Shown: positions 35,628 to 47,690, counted from the first letter of the stretch. The stretch: 64,000 nucleotides of DNA from Psococerastis gibbosa (GCA_963971405.1 OZ020484.1:35238770-35302769); one strand, 5' to 3'. The notes: generated by a model from the letters alone, not told the origin. A program made the numbers and translations.

Positions 35628-36755
35628 TTCATTTGACTCCGGCCGTGAAAGCCTTTGCAGTTACATTGTCTGCATGCAATCAACCTTTTTTTATAAGAAA
35701 CGAAAAAAAATTGATACCAAGTTTTAAAAGATAAGTACTGGAACATAATTAGGAGAGCCTTTAGCCGATAACAAATGTGGGCACTAAATGCCTCAGTTGT
35801 GACGGATCACTTCCTAAAAGAAAATAACAGAGTAAAAAACTAGAAGCCACGGATTTAATGAACCAGTGACAATTAGGGAAAGACTCGAGCGCAGCCTACC
35901 GTTCCGTAAAGTCAACTGTGTCCCGTACCACTCTCATTTATCATCCCTTCCTATATAATAACAGACTTTGTTTATTTCTCATGAGCTTTGACATTATAAT
36001 GTTTAATTGTTTAAATTCCGTTGATTTCTGGAAGTTCACAGAGTTGCAGAGAGCAGCACTACAAGTACAGCGGACGTCCATTTTTAAGTTATACTAAAAA
36101 ATTAGCCCAAGATGGTGGCCTAAGCAGAGACATTTTCGGATGGGGTAAACTCGACCACACCTGGTGGATGGTTTCAAAAAGCAAGTTTTATTCGAGGTTA
36201 AAAAAAAGTGCACCAGTGCAGTGGATTGCAACCCCCACACTCTCCATCTTTTGAACAAAATAATTTTCTTTGGAAATATCCATCGTAGAGCTAGACACCT
36301 AGCGGCCAACTGCAGCACTATGCTGACTCATGACAATTCCCATGCGTTTCGTTACACCAGATGTTGCCAATCACAACTCTTAAGACTTGCCATAAAATGT
36401 GTTCCAATTCTAAAAAATATATACTTAAACATGCTAGAACACAATGGACCTTATCAAATACTTTAAAGTTGCCAACCTATTAGAAGTAGTACCAGGATAA
36501 TTTGTTAAAATTGAAAATCATATGTTATCCACCTCCCTAAATTTCAACCTAAGTAAAAGCTGAGGAGCAAAATGGCAAACTTCAAAATCGTATTAAAAGT
36601 AAATTGCAATATCATCAAGTTTTGCCTCATTGTTGTGTTACAGCATTAGAACTCGGCAACATTGTCAGAAGAGAGAGCAACTTTGGGTTTCCTCTCCAGC
36701 TGTTGATTGCCATTCCAGGGAGTTCTTTGAAGTGTGAATATGTACATCTGAGCTC
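35628..36755. other. No supported gene
   Basis: Continues the element 3' part (to about 35680), then AT-rich sequence. The plus frame 36604-36840 runs into the tandem repeat and is not supported as a gene. Confidence 0.4.
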
Positions 36756-37390
36756 CATCTCACCTTTCTTACACCGAGGTTATTATCCCGCTGGAGACGT
36801 CTTCAAAGATGCCAACACACAGGCGCTCATATCCGGTTGAGAGGTTGGCACAATTGCTACGAAAAGAGAGATGCACAACTCTTAAATGCTTCCATCGCGA
36901 GATGTTTTAATGGCGTTGACACTAAAGTGGTTTTTATTAAAGAAATGGCAAGGGATACTGAAATTTAGTTTTGAATAGTCTCTCCTCGTTTTTCCCAGGC
37001 TCGTTGTCATGATTTACCATTCGAAGCAATATCTTCAGTGTTGTCGAGACCTCTCCAGCCTACATAGGGTTATTTTTATTTAATTAGAAATACCTTCAAT
37101 CTCACCTTTCTGATACCGAGGTTATTATCCCGCTGGAGACGTCTTCAAAGATTCCAACACACTGGCACTCACATCCGGTTGAGATGTTGGCATTATTGCT
37201 ACAAAAAGGGAGATACACAACACTTAAATGTTTCCATCGTGAGCTGTTTTAATGGCGTTGACACTAATGTGGTTTTTTTAAAAAGAAATGGCAAGATTGC
37301 TGCAAGGCAAGATGCTGAAATTTAGTTTTGTACAGTCTCTCCTTATTTTTCACTCGCTCGATGTCACAATTAATTTACCTTTTGAAAGAA
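36756..37390 (+). repeat. Degenerate tandem duplication, period about 342 bp
   Basis: Both units contain ATCTCACCTTTCT, CCGAGGTTATTATCCCGCTG, GAGACGTCTTCAAAGAT, ATCCGGTTGAGA, AATGGCGTTGACACTAA and AGTCTCTCCT. Unit 1 starts about 36756, unit 2 about 37098. No recognised coding content. Confidence 0.75.
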
Positions 37391-38403
37391 GCTCCCTTAG
37401 TCTACACAGAATTTTATCTATCTAAAATTTAACAAAAATAGTAGGTAGGTACCTAATTATGAATTATGAATTATACTCCCTACTAAGCATAAGCATTAAT
37501 TAAGCTTCCAAAGTTGATCTTGGGAACTAGATTAACTTCTTCCTTGAAAACTAGAGATAAAATTGCCTGGAATACTGATTGAAATAGGCTATAATATTGA
37601 TGAAGCCCACCAGAAGTTTTTTTTTGAAATTCCATGGTCGTCGATCCTATTGAGCAATATGAAAACGATAACATAAAAGTAGTTCCTGAATGCATTTCTA
37701 GCGGGCTGCATTAGGAAAGGCTGTATTTGTGCTGTATTTGAGCCTGTATACACCATACGATCGAAGATGAGTAGTAACTCGACTCAAGTACCTATTAGGT
37801 TACTTATTGCGGCAACTGAAGCGGTCAATCACATAAATTCTTTAAATGTGTGTTTGCATGTGATTAATTAACCTTTAATTTAAAAACTAATTGACTTCTT
37901 TCCTCTATGATACATGTCTGCATCCAACCAATTAAATCATTACGTTTTGACGTCATTTTTCTGTGGATTTCTATAGGAAAGAGGTCCGTCCGGTCTTTAT
38001 TTAAGGCGTTGTACTTGAATTCCCCATGCGCAGTTATATATTATTGTTGAGCAACCTTCTGTGTAACACGAGTCATAACGATAAAAATTTATGCTCACAT
38101 GTATTTTCGTTGGAAGCTTTTACGATTACATTGAAAATGGAAAACCAATACAAAATCTTTTAAAACTGCAGACGGAAGCTTTTTCAATATAAACGACATG
38201 CATCAATAAAAATAAATATCATAATTTATGGACAAAGTAGGAAAAAATTTGGCCAAAAGCCAATCGTGTAAGCTTCAACCATAAACACACAAGATAACCA
38301 ACAGTACAAAAAGGACACGTAACAAACAATAAATGTCACATTGAAATCCCAAAACCAAAGCCATAAAATGCTACGGAACATTTTTTTTTCTGCCTCAAGT
38401 CAG
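37391..38403. other. No supported gene
   Basis: AT-rich. Nothing bounded seen. Confidence 0.45.
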
Positions 38404-38703
38404 CGTAATGGATCATTAAGCGATGACAGAAGCATTAAGCTAAGTAACATCGGTTCTAAATCGGGACAAGATACCGGAACTCAGCAGACTTCTGTCATAA
38501 ATAATAATTTTTTGAAAAAGCACACGGGATTCATATTGGATTGTGGGTTGACAGTGGTGATGGGTTCGGCAGCTGCCAAGCACCCCAGCAAAGAGGTGGT
38601 TAAAGCTCAGTTGTCTACAGATTCATCATTAGGGCCCGAAATCGAATACACCTTCGTCAAGCAATCTCGTGGTGACTGTGTGACAAGGAAGGAGATGCAT
38701 GAG
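38404..38703 (+). CDS. Candidate exon, 300 nt, protein not recognised
   Basis: A strong acceptor (TTTTTTTTTCTGCCTCAAGT then CAG) precedes 100 open codons that start RNGSLSDDRSIKLSNIGSKS, pass through FILDCGLTVVMGSAAAKH and EIEYTFVKQSRGDC, and end at GAG followed by GTGAAG. The frame stays open to a stop at 38755-38757, so it could instead be a last exon. Longest open frame in the window (138 codons with its upstream part). Family not recognised, and it lies on the strand opposite to most exon-like segments, so it would be another gene or chance. Confidence 0.4.
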
Positions 38704-40324
38704 GTGAAGAAGAGGGGGCCAAGAAGATTGAAGTGGAGTCTGTCTTTACAAAATTGATTCGTTTGTTTTTCGTTTAGAAATCGCTAAACCCTTGTTTGCT
38801 CGTCATTATAAAAATAGCGTGGTGGTGAATTTGGAACGCTCTGCGACTTCAGCTCGTATTATAATGATCATTGTTACAAGTTCAAGCAACTTGTTACCGG
38901 TTCCTCTAGTGCATTATAAGGTATTGACTACCTACTTCAATAATATTTCTCGCTGGGAGTGGGGAGAAGTAATAAATTTTACACTATACATGGAGAAGGG
39001 GCATTATTTAAACACAAACGAGATCTTTTGTGGAGCAATTGGGCGCCTAAGCTAGCCACCGAGGATTCTTTGATTCGTTAAATTATATCGCAGTAACAAT
39101 TACTCTCAACTTAATCAATCATTGTGCAAATAGCTGGTGAGACAAAATACGATTTCGCGTCTTTTGTTACGATACTTTTTTTTTTAGTTGCAGATACTGG
39201 TGGAAAAAACCATTAAATATTGGTGAAAAACCGCCAAGATAAATTGCCTAAAAATTGAGAAAATTGAAGTTACTGTTTTACTACATGAGGAGAAGCATTT
39301 AAATAAAGGGAGTGACAACTGACAATCAATTGTTACTACCAACTCAATAAAATAACGGCTCACGACAAAAGGTGTACATTTCTTTTGTAACCAATATAAA
39401 ACTCGCACGTCACGGCAAAGGGAGGATGTGAATGTTTTCAAATTTTCCAGCCATAGAATCTAACTACTATCGGATTTAGATAATCTTAAGTCCTCCAGTA
39501 AAAAAACACTTCATTTTCTGAGCCATTTACTAGAAGTCTGAGCGCAATTACTCAGTCCCGCCACTCCCATCTCACTCCTTACCCTTTCACGTATTTCTCT
39601 TATGAGAATTTTTTTCTTCTGCTCCGGGGCTCTAGAAACCTGCAAAAAGGTTGAGATGTTTCCCTTGCTTTTTTTAATGCTCCTCTCGCGACTTGACTCA
39701 TTTTTTAGGAGTGACAGGGCAAGCTAGTATTCGATTAGTTTCGAGTTCACTTTCGCTCGGCGAGTCATGTTCATTTTTCTCCACTGCCACACGAGGGTGG
39801 CTCCTCATAAAATAACCAGCTTGTCCCCTACCTCCTTGAACAGGCGTTCCCCATTTTTAAGGTGTCAAATAAGAAAATTGGGCGTCGAAGGAGACAAATC
39901 ATCTACGAGTAAAATAGCTCAACTCCCGTGGTACGTAAGCATAGAAGAAATACAATTACGTTACTAAATCTGTCTGTTGTGAACACACAGAAGTGGACGA
40001 TGGGCTCACTTTTGTGCTCAGTTTGCTAGGGTTGTAGTCTTGCAGTAGCTTTGAATATATAATTATCATATTGTATGTTTATATATTGTACATTCAAAGT
40101 TAGTGGGTAGTTAGTTAATGTCGCAACTTATGTCACTCAATATTTTCATCATAATAACATGATGACGATTTTTTTTGTGATAATATTTTTCGAAATACTG
40201 TAAGTTAAGTCATCTTGTCTCCTTCCCCTTTCCACACATGCGGAAAAATCACTGCACCGAAACTAAAAAACATTTAGTGCTGCAAATGAAATACCTATTC
40301 TTCTGCAATTTCTGTATACAGTTC
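38704..40324. other. No supported gene
   Basis: AT-rich with short frames only (for example 39184-39441 minus). No bounded repeat seen. Confidence 0.4.
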
Positions 40325-40715
40325 ATTATAATTACAAAAGCCCTCACGGCCGGAGTCAAATGACGAAGCAGTCGATCTGAAAGCATGTTTCCAAACGTTT
40401 CGTCAACATCTGCGGACAACATCTTCAGTGGCACTCTGCAAACTTCAAATAATGTGACTGGTAGGTTTAGCAGCAACTGATTGAGCAAGGTCCTCGGGGA
40501 CCGGGAATCAAGTTGAGTAGGCAGCGAGTCAATCAGGGAGTAGGGTGTGTTCGCCTCCCACTCTTTCTTTTAGTATTATTAGTCCCCCGAACAGTTGCTA
40601 CTCAGCCTCCGAAATACAATCTTAGAAGTCACTGAAGATGCCGATCGCAGATGTTCGGAATGTTCGGAAGTAAGCCTTCAATCGACCACGGCCCATGAGC
40701 CCGCTTTCTATTACT
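40325..40715. repeat. Second inverted locus of the hammerhead-like element
   Basis: Left side holds CACGGCCGGAGTCAAATGA and a minus-strand motif (40391-40431): CCACTGAAGA, T, GTTGTC-CGCAGAT-GTTGAC, GAAAC, GTTTGG. Right side holds a plus-strand decayed motif near 40628-40668 where the stem reads CCGA ... TCGG. The outer part CGACCACGGCCCAT follows. The two motifs face outward as at 35198-35627 but about 190 bp of unrelated sequence separates them. Confidence 0.65.
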
Positions 40716-41547
40716 TCATCAATTATTCAGTGTATGTAATTTAAAACTTTGGTAGTAAAATAAATGAATAAATAAATAACACAAAAGTGATAGATTTAAG
40801 GTTGCCGACACTCTTAAAAAATAAGGAACTTAGGGAGATAAATAAAGTACGAAAATTCAGTAGTCTACGATTACATTGAGTCTTATTATAAAAAGAAGTC
40901 TTCCAGCTGTGCCACGTGGGAGAAAAGGGCAAGTGAATTTGGGGAGAATATCAATTGAGAATATTCAGCTACAGATGAATTTGACAGCAACACCAGCAGA
41001 GACGCCAGCAAACTTGGCAAATCACGCCGCACACGTCCACATTCATTCACAAGCTCGCTGCCGTCTGTTGTTAGCTCTGACAATGTTTACTGCAAGCCTA
41101 AATATTTATAATTTCCATAACGTTCTTTCATTATCATTATTTATCATCTCGACAGAGAGGCATTTGTTTAAAAGTCAGTTTATTTGCATTGAGTTTTATT
41201 GTAGAAGATTTTTCATGGGCTGTATAATATGAGTTTACTTTTTGTAACTTCCTTAAAATGATGCTGGTCACCCCAGGTTCACTACTAATACTGCCATTTT
41301 TTCAAACTTCAAACCCAAGTAGTTGATCAAAAATAATAATTTGTAATAAGTAGCCTCTGGATGATATACAGGACATGATATTTTCCCCACCCTGCACCGC
41401 TGTAGTAAACGGCAGGGAGTGAGATGCGATACCATGAATTTATGTTTTTGGGAGAATAAGACGACAAAGGTTTTTCCTGTGTGTTCTGCTTTGGATTTAG
41501 ACAGAGCAATTTAGACATTTAGACAAATTTAGACACAGCAATGCAGC
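40716..41547. other. No supported gene
   Basis: The plus frame 40876-41232 (118 codons) overlaps a minus frame and lacks recognisable motifs. No exon-like segment accepted. Confidence 0.4.
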
Positions 41548-41720
41548 CAAGGCCGTGCCGAGGTTATGATTTCGGGGGGGGGGGCAAAACATTTTTTTAA
41601 CGTAATTTATTAATGAATTAATCGATAAATTCTTCAAACCATACAGGTTTACATACAATTTATTTCGGGGGTTGGGGGGGGGTGGGTCCGGACCCCATGG
41701 ACCCCCCGGGCATGGCCATG
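41548..41720. mobile_element. hAT-like MITE, 173 bp, 8-bp duplication
   Basis: Ends CAAGGCCGTGCC and GGCATGGCCATG form an inverted repeat. Flanks are AATGCAGC on both sides (41540-41547 and 41721-41728). Internal G-runs border an AT-rich spacer. A related end, TGGCTACGGCCTTG, lies at about 47783-47796. Confidence 0.8.
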
Positions 41721-41787
41721 AATGCAGCCAGTTCTCAACCGGTTGTCATTATAATGCAAAGATTTACGAATGAGATTAATAACTTAC

Positions 41788-41860
41788 TTGATAAGTAGAA
41801 TTTCAGTTGCATCAACGTCTGCTACGATACGCTCGACACCATATTCACTGACTAATGACT
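41788..41860 (-). CDS. Candidate exon, 73 nt, protein not recognised
   Basis: On the minus strand the donor is excellent (ATCAA followed by GTAAGT) and the upstream tract is TATTATTCTTTATTTTAG, then GTAAG. The open frame SLVSEYGVERIVADVDATEI then LLI needs the second AG (GTAAG) as acceptor, because the first AG leaves a stop in frame. It starts with two bases and ends with two, so it could link 57499-57608 to 24081-24146. Family not recognised. Confidence 0.35.
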
Positions 41861-42039
41861 CTTACCTAAAATAAAGAATAATAATAAACTAATCATAAAA
41901 ATCACAAAAAATAATAACACTTTTGTATAGGTAGTAGGACCTTAGGTATAGCTATTTCAAAAGACCAAGTAGGTACCGTTTGAGCCATCGGCATAGCTTA
42001 TGAACACAGAGGGCTTCCTGTTGGACTCCCTGACATTCA

Positions 42040-42545
42040 GCAACTTGTCAAAGTGAACAATCAACGCTGTACATCCTGCGGCTGCTACGCTCGAAGGTAT
42101 CAATGGTTGTGCACATGATAGAGAAGTCCAAAAGACACCAACAGAAAGTGTAGCAGGTCTGTTAGGAGTGGAAAGTTTGGAAGACGGTTGCTAGATGGAT
42201 AAGCTACGAGGGCGAATGGTACACGGACTATAACGAAGCAAAGAGAGGTCCAGGCGCTGACAAAGCTACCTCCACTAAAAGAAAGTATAACCATGAGGGA
42301 CACAATGTGAAACCTCAGGCTACAAAAAGAAGGCGAACCAGGTTAAAAAAGGAGGAACCCGGATTACCATGAGCCAAAGGCTGCTATATTCCTCGAAAAC
42401 GCTGAAAGGATGAGTTGGAAACGAGTTGGGAGTCCGTAAATGGTGGGGCGTTGTACTAAACCGAGATGACTGGAGAATTGTTGTCACGCCAAAGCTCATC
42501 AAGGGCTGTAGAGCGAGAAGAAGTAGAAAAAGAAGAAAGGCTGCT
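42040..42545 (+). mobile_element. Degenerate LINE tail
   Basis: Around 42460-42545 the plus strand reads VVLNRDDWRIVV, then KLIKGC, and ends in a GAAGAAGTAGAAAAAGAAGA tail, like the AxDRxxWRxIV ... G end and GAA-rich terminus of invertebrate LINEs. Upstream text is too decayed to assign. Limits uncertain. Confidence 0.45.
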
Positions 42546-43182
42546 ATATGGGTTACCAAACCCAACTAGTTTTAACATAGAAAGAAAAGTACCAGACTAT
42601 AGGGTTATTCGTGTGGATTAGCCCAAAATTCAAGTAGCAATTTATAATAGTATTTGAATTCCATATAAATGGGTGGAATCTCACGCTACTTTACCCAGCT
42701 CACGTGAATTAAGGTTCAGCGAACCGCGTCTGATTTGGTTATGAGTCGCTGAGGTGACCTGCTAAAAACACTTGCCACTTGCAATGTAAAGTAGGGTATA
42801 AACTCACACATTTCACAGCAAACACTTAACCTCTCACAAGTTGAGACGAATGTCCGTCTGCAAAGTTGTTATCAGATGGGTCTCGCGAGTTGCCCGACCA
42901 CAAAGTTTCGGAATTGTTAAAACAATGGCTTGCTCGGGTTACCTTTTAAATAAAGTTGGTGTCAGGTGCGAGCGCTCTAGTACCGTAATCAAGATTACTT
43001 TCTAAGCATGGTTAATGGAGGGAAGAGGGTGCATTGCTGTTGTTCTTGTTTCTGAAAATTTTAAAACCGCTTTGATATTGTCAACTGTAGAATAGTTGAA
43101 GGGAGATAATGCTGAAGGCATTAAGATGGGAGAATAAGACACGATTTTCTAAAAATCCATGTGATATTATATTACTAGTATA
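42546..43182. other. No supported gene
   Basis: No bounded structure; ends at the 8-bp duplication of the next element. Confidence 0.45.
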
Positions 43183-43379
43183 CGCGGATCCAGCTATGGG
43201 CTAATGGGGCTAAAGCCTCCCCCCCTCCCCCCCTCCCCCTTCTCTTACCCAACTTACACTAGATAAAACGCACTTGCAAATTTTTTTTACACATACATTA
43301 ATAATTCTGACTATAGGCTTTCCATTTTCCATCCACTAGTTCAGCCCCCCCCCTCTAAAAATTTCTAGATCCGCTAGTG
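43183..43379. mobile_element. hAT-like MITE, 197 bp, 8-bp duplication
   Basis: Flanked by CTAGTATA on both sides (43175-43182 and 43380-43387). The ends CGCGGATCCAGCT and TAGATCCGCTAGTG are imperfect inverted repeats sharing GCGGATC. Contains two C-runs separated by an AT-rich spacer, like the copies at 7489, 41548 and 49410. Confidence 0.8.
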
Positions 43380-43700
43380 CTAGTATATCCAAAATGGAAA
43401 CATGATTTCGTCGAGTAAGCAGATGATACAAAATTGCTTTTATTTACAGATCTATAGAGTATAATTATTTGCGAGCGCAGTCTTGCAGCTACAATACAAC
43501 GCAAATGGAGAACCTTCCTATGAAAAATCCTACGAGGGCCTTCGTCTTGTTATGACGCGGCGCATCACTGGGCTTTTGGAGTAGCGTAGTTCAATTGTTG
43601 GTTATTACGAGTGGAAACGCTGTTGTAGGTGAAATATAATCAAACTGGATTGCCACCCCCGAAAACTAAAGATTGAACTGCATCTCTCTCCATAAGTTAA

Positions 43701-44075
43701 GCCTGAGTGTTCAAAATGTTTTGTAAACAAGAAATTATCGTACTTTTTGGACGAAATTAATTAATTGCTCGTTCCACAGCCACAAAGATTTAAAAGGGAA
43801 CAGATGAAAAAATCATAAAAAATACGAGCTTTCTGTGAAAGCCGTTTATATCCCTTACAGATTTACAACTGTGCTACAAAATGGGTTTAAGGCTCTTTAT
43901 CCAATTTTTTTAAGGTAATAATATTTCAGTTCAGAAAATATAAACTTCATGGATTTCTTATGAGTTTTTTATCTGTTCACTGTGTTATCTTTGTATCTGT
44001 GGAATGAGCAATAAATTATTTTCGTCAAAAAATCAGCAAAATTTCTTGTTTACAAAACATTTTCAACACTCAGCC
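43701..44075. repeat. Foldback MITE family C, TTAA-type, 375 bp
   Basis: Inverted ends GCCTGAGTGTT and AACACTCAGCC, with arms including AAAATGTTTTGTAAACAAGA and its complement. Bordered by TTAA at 43697-43700 and 44076-44079. The sequence is unrelated to family A and to 62367-62752, yet it uses the same target. Confidence 0.85.
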
Positions 44076-44181
44076 TTAAGTCAGGGGATGAGAGGAGGGC
44101 ATTGTTGTTAATTTGTTTTTTTGAGAAATTTTTCCATTAACAAAAACATTAGGGATTTACAAAAAAAAAGTAACTTATTGT

Positions 44182-44562
44182 GTATTATGTTATGTTATTA
44201 TGTATTATTTGTGGTTGGCACGCTTACGGGCCACGGCCACTTCAACAAACACATGCATAGGGTTGGCGTGAAAAACGACAGTAGATGCAGACTGTGTGAA
44301 GTTGAAGAAGAAACAGCTGAACACATTCTCTTTGAATGTGAAGCGCTGGGAAAAACTCGATACCAAACTCTTGGCCACCCTAGGTCTGAAGAGGAAACCA
44401 TCCGATCTAATCCCATCACAAAAACACTAGAATTTATCAAAAAGACTGGTGTTATAAGATGGGCGTAGACGGCAAACGTGGAAGCAAAAGACCTTCTAGG
44501 TCGACGCTTATAGGAACTCAAACGAGTAGGCCCCACGAAGGTAAAAAAAAAAAAAAAAAAAA
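44182..44562 (+). mobile_element. 5'-truncated LINE 3' end with poly(A) and duplication
   Basis: Plus-strand frame reads LTGHGHFNKHMHRVGV, then CRLCEVEEETAEHILFEC (C-x2-C and H-x4-C), then stops at GVIRWA, the usual C-terminal region of I/Jockey-like LINEs. A 3' UTR of about 75 bp and about 20 A follow. Flanked by AACTTATTGT (44172-44181 and 44563-44572). The frame is short because of truncation but is intact within the copy. Recent insertion. Confidence 0.85.
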
Positions 44563-44572
44563 AACTTATTGT

Positions 44573-46226
44573 AACAGCTTAGTACTCCATAACTATGATT
44601 GAGGGAGTCAGCTAAATCAACTACAGTGTAGTCGTGTATTTAAATTTTCTTTGGACATATTAATACTTGTGTCGAGCCTCGAACGAAAGGCCGAGGTTCG
44701 ATCAGGACTCAACAGAAAAAGTAAATACTCTCCGTCTGGCCTGAATACAACATACATTGCTTGCGGAAAAAAAAACTGCCGACGGACATATTGCTGGCCT
44801 TCTTATTCTTTAAGTGCCTCTCCTATCGAATATTGACTGTCATAATGAGAATTTGGGCCTTGGAGACTGCTGCTCTGACAAGAGACGTGCCCTTTCCAAA
44901 TCACAGTCCCAGGTTTTTCAACCTGTTCTTCATCTGCCAGGAGCCCTCAGTCCTTCTATCTTCCCTTGGATTAATACATGCAACATCCCAAATAGAGCAG
45001 TGGCCAAGAGAGAGGATCCTCCACTACCCTCATTGGGTTGTCGTGCCACGGCGGCGTCTTTGTTAATACGTCTGTTATGGACATTAATTGCAGGTGCAGC
45101 GTTGAATACGTCGAAAGGACGCGGACACTCATACAATCTATCCCTAATATATAAGATACATGACATGTGTAAAAAATGGCAGTAATAGATGAATTACTCT
45201 AAAGGGCACTGAATAAGTGCCGATCGCAGCACACAGAGTCAATTCCTGGACCCATGCCGTGAACTGTAATTTATACGTACCTATTTGACCAAAGTAAACA
45301 ACAAAACTTCATAGATGACTCGGCATAATACCGAAACATAGCCTTTTCTTCGACTAAGCCATCAAATCATACATCTCAATTTACCGAAGAAACTCAAGGA
45401 CGCTATTGAGAACTAAAATTGAATCCATAGCCTGAGTGGAACGCCTCGACCATTCCGAGGGATTTTCATTGGCGTCAACCTCAACTATGGAAAATCTTGT
45501 ACCGAAATGTTCAAGAGTGAGAACGCGAAGGATTTAATAGCGAACTGAAGATCCGAAGCGAATTACTTTTAAAAGTGGATATACTTTTGAGGTCAAGTAC
45601 GCGATGCCACCACTAAACATACTAAATCATTTTTTTTTTGACACACGCGCGTATTGCCGGAATATATCGGCCGCTTTTGCTGGGTTATCCCGAGAAAAGC
45701 AGTGTGATGAATGGATCTTCTTGTTGTAAAGATCCCAAGATAGAGACAGGGATTTTGCATGTGAATGTTAGGACAAGGCTCTTTTCAAGTGCGTCTATTA
45801 GGAAAATGGAATAGATTGTGTCTAGCCCAAAGCCGATGGCCGGTAGAGGGCAAAGGCAGGTGGCATTAGTCAAATAGTCGTGAATACAAATGTGACCAGG
45901 TTTGAAATTTTCTTAAGGTCATGCAAAATGAGAACAGAAATGATGCGATGAAGATCTGTACGCTTAGAAGTTGGGTCAAAACTGGTCAGAACTGAGGGAA
46001 TGGTTGATTACTTGAGCTGCGGACGGCCATTTTACCCACTTGGTTAAAACAGTTGAGTGGTTGCTGCAGTCATCTACTATAGCACAATTTTTTTCCCCAG
46101 TCGGTACCCCCAGCACTGGGAGCATTTAATACAGAATAATAATAATAATTTGTATATTTTCCACATACGGTTACATTTTTTTAAAACAAAAGAAGAAGTG
46201 GTCCCTCATGTCAGCGGGGGGTAGCA
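44573..46226. other. No recognised gene; GC-rich open region near 44850-45170
   Basis: Several frames on both strands are open around 44814-45185. The GC content is raised and the minus frame starts to look protein-like, but no motif or splice boundary is convincing. It may be a decayed transposon gene. The rest is AT-rich. Confidence 0.35.
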
Positions 46227-46230
46227 TTAA

Positions 46231-46638
46231 GGTGCCCATTCCATTGACCGGCTAGGGCTATTTCCAAAAACGGTGACGTGGTAGCAGACATTCAAGACTT
46301 AGGCGGGGTTTCCACCGACCTCGCATTGCAGAATTGACGGAAATGTTTATTTTCCTCTATGCCATAGTTAAAATTGATCAATGATCATACAGTAAAATCA
46401 CAAACAAACAAACTAAAATTAAAAAATGGCGTCATGGGATATGTTAAGTACAAACATTTTAAACATGTTAAGTACAAACATTTTAATAGATTTCTATAAA
46501 AAGAAAAATTCTAATTTCCGTCAATGTCATTTGCATTCTGCAATGCGAGATCGGTGGAAACGCAACCTAAGTCTTGAATGTCTGCTACCACGTCACTGTT
46601 TTTGGAAATAGCCCTAGCCGGTCATTAGAATGGGCGCC
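46231..46638. repeat. Foldback MITE family A, copy 2
   Basis: Ends GGTGCCCATTCC and GGGCGCC with TTAA on the left (46227-46230) and TTAG on the right. Arms as in copy 1, with a small duplication (ATGTTAAGTACAAACATTTT twice) near the centre. Confidence 0.85.
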
Positions 46639-46818
46639 TTAGATAAATTTAAATTTGTTAGACTACTCCCCGGACGTATCCGTTTGGGAGCCAGGAACTC
46701 TACCGAAACTGACAAGTACCTAACTACAATAATTTAAACAAGTCGGGCCCTTGCGAACATAAGCAGAGTGTTTTGTTTGTTTTTGTTTTAAGTGTTAGAA
46801 TTTAATTAATGAAATGAG

Positions 46819-46991
46819 CAGCAGGCTGATCATGGCGATTATAATACCCTTTTTTTTAATTCCCTGCTATTAAAAATATAAACAAGATAATTTTATAATG
46901 GAAAGTGCTATTCAAAATTTGTTTGTTTACATTTTTAATACCAGGGAATTAAATAAACACCGGTATTATAATCGCCATGATTACCCTGCTG
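46819..46991. repeat. Foldback family D, 173 bp
   Basis: Inverted arms: CAGCAGGCTGATCATGGCG then ATTATAATACC on the left, and the complement on the right. The spacer is ATAATTTTATAATGGAAAGT then GCTATTC. Related partial copies at 3457-3530 and 55255-55391. Confidence 0.8.
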
Positions 46992-47139
46992 AAGCATTTA
47001 AATAGGGCAAGAGTAAGTTTGCCGGGGTTCAAAGGAAGAAGCAAATACCGATCGGTTGCTGGTAGATACAATCAGTATAAAACCGCCCAGCGGCCTAAGC
47101 CAAATAATGTAGGGATACATTACTAATACCTGCAGCCTC

Positions 47140-47690
47140 ATTATGGCGATTATAATACCGGGGTTAATTAAATACCATGTCACGTGATGGGATTAATTCA
47201 ATTGTTTAAAATAAATTTTTTTTTTCTTCTTTTAAAAAAAAAAATATTTATTTTAAACAATTGAATTAATCCCATCACGTGACATGGTATTTAATTAAAA
47301 ATTAAAATAAAATAAATAAATTAAAAGCAAATTTCAGAATTTTTAAATATTGATGTTGGCAATGCTATACAACTGAACTGAACGCTGCTGTAGCATAAAT
47401 AAATAGCAAATATAAACACACATCGCCCTAGAAATAAACAAGTTTTAATATTTTGAATTAATATATTAAGGATTATAAATAATTTGCCTAAATCTAAGGC
47501 AGAAAAAATGAAGAAACCCACAAAAAATATAGCTGAAGGTAATTCAATTGTTTAAATTTGAATTTTCCGCGCTTAGCACTGCGACGATTACCAACATCAA
47601 AAATTAGAAAAATCTGAAATTTGCTTGTCTTTTATTTTAAACAATTGAATTCATCCCATCACGTGACATTGTATTAAAGAAACCCTAAAC
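47140..47690. repeat. Palindrome with a third dispersed arm
   Basis: 47164-47298 is a near-perfect palindrome with arms of about 50 bp (TTAATTAAATACCATGTCAC, then GTGATGGGATTAATTCAATT). Its left edge is joined to GGCGATTATAATACCG, the end of family D. A third, diverged arm in the same orientation as the right arm lies at about 47633-47686. Confidence 0.75.

Noticed and set aside
44814-45185. Overlapping long frames on both strands as a gene
   Set aside because: Frames on several phases are open, but no splice boundary, family motif or repeat partner supports one of them.
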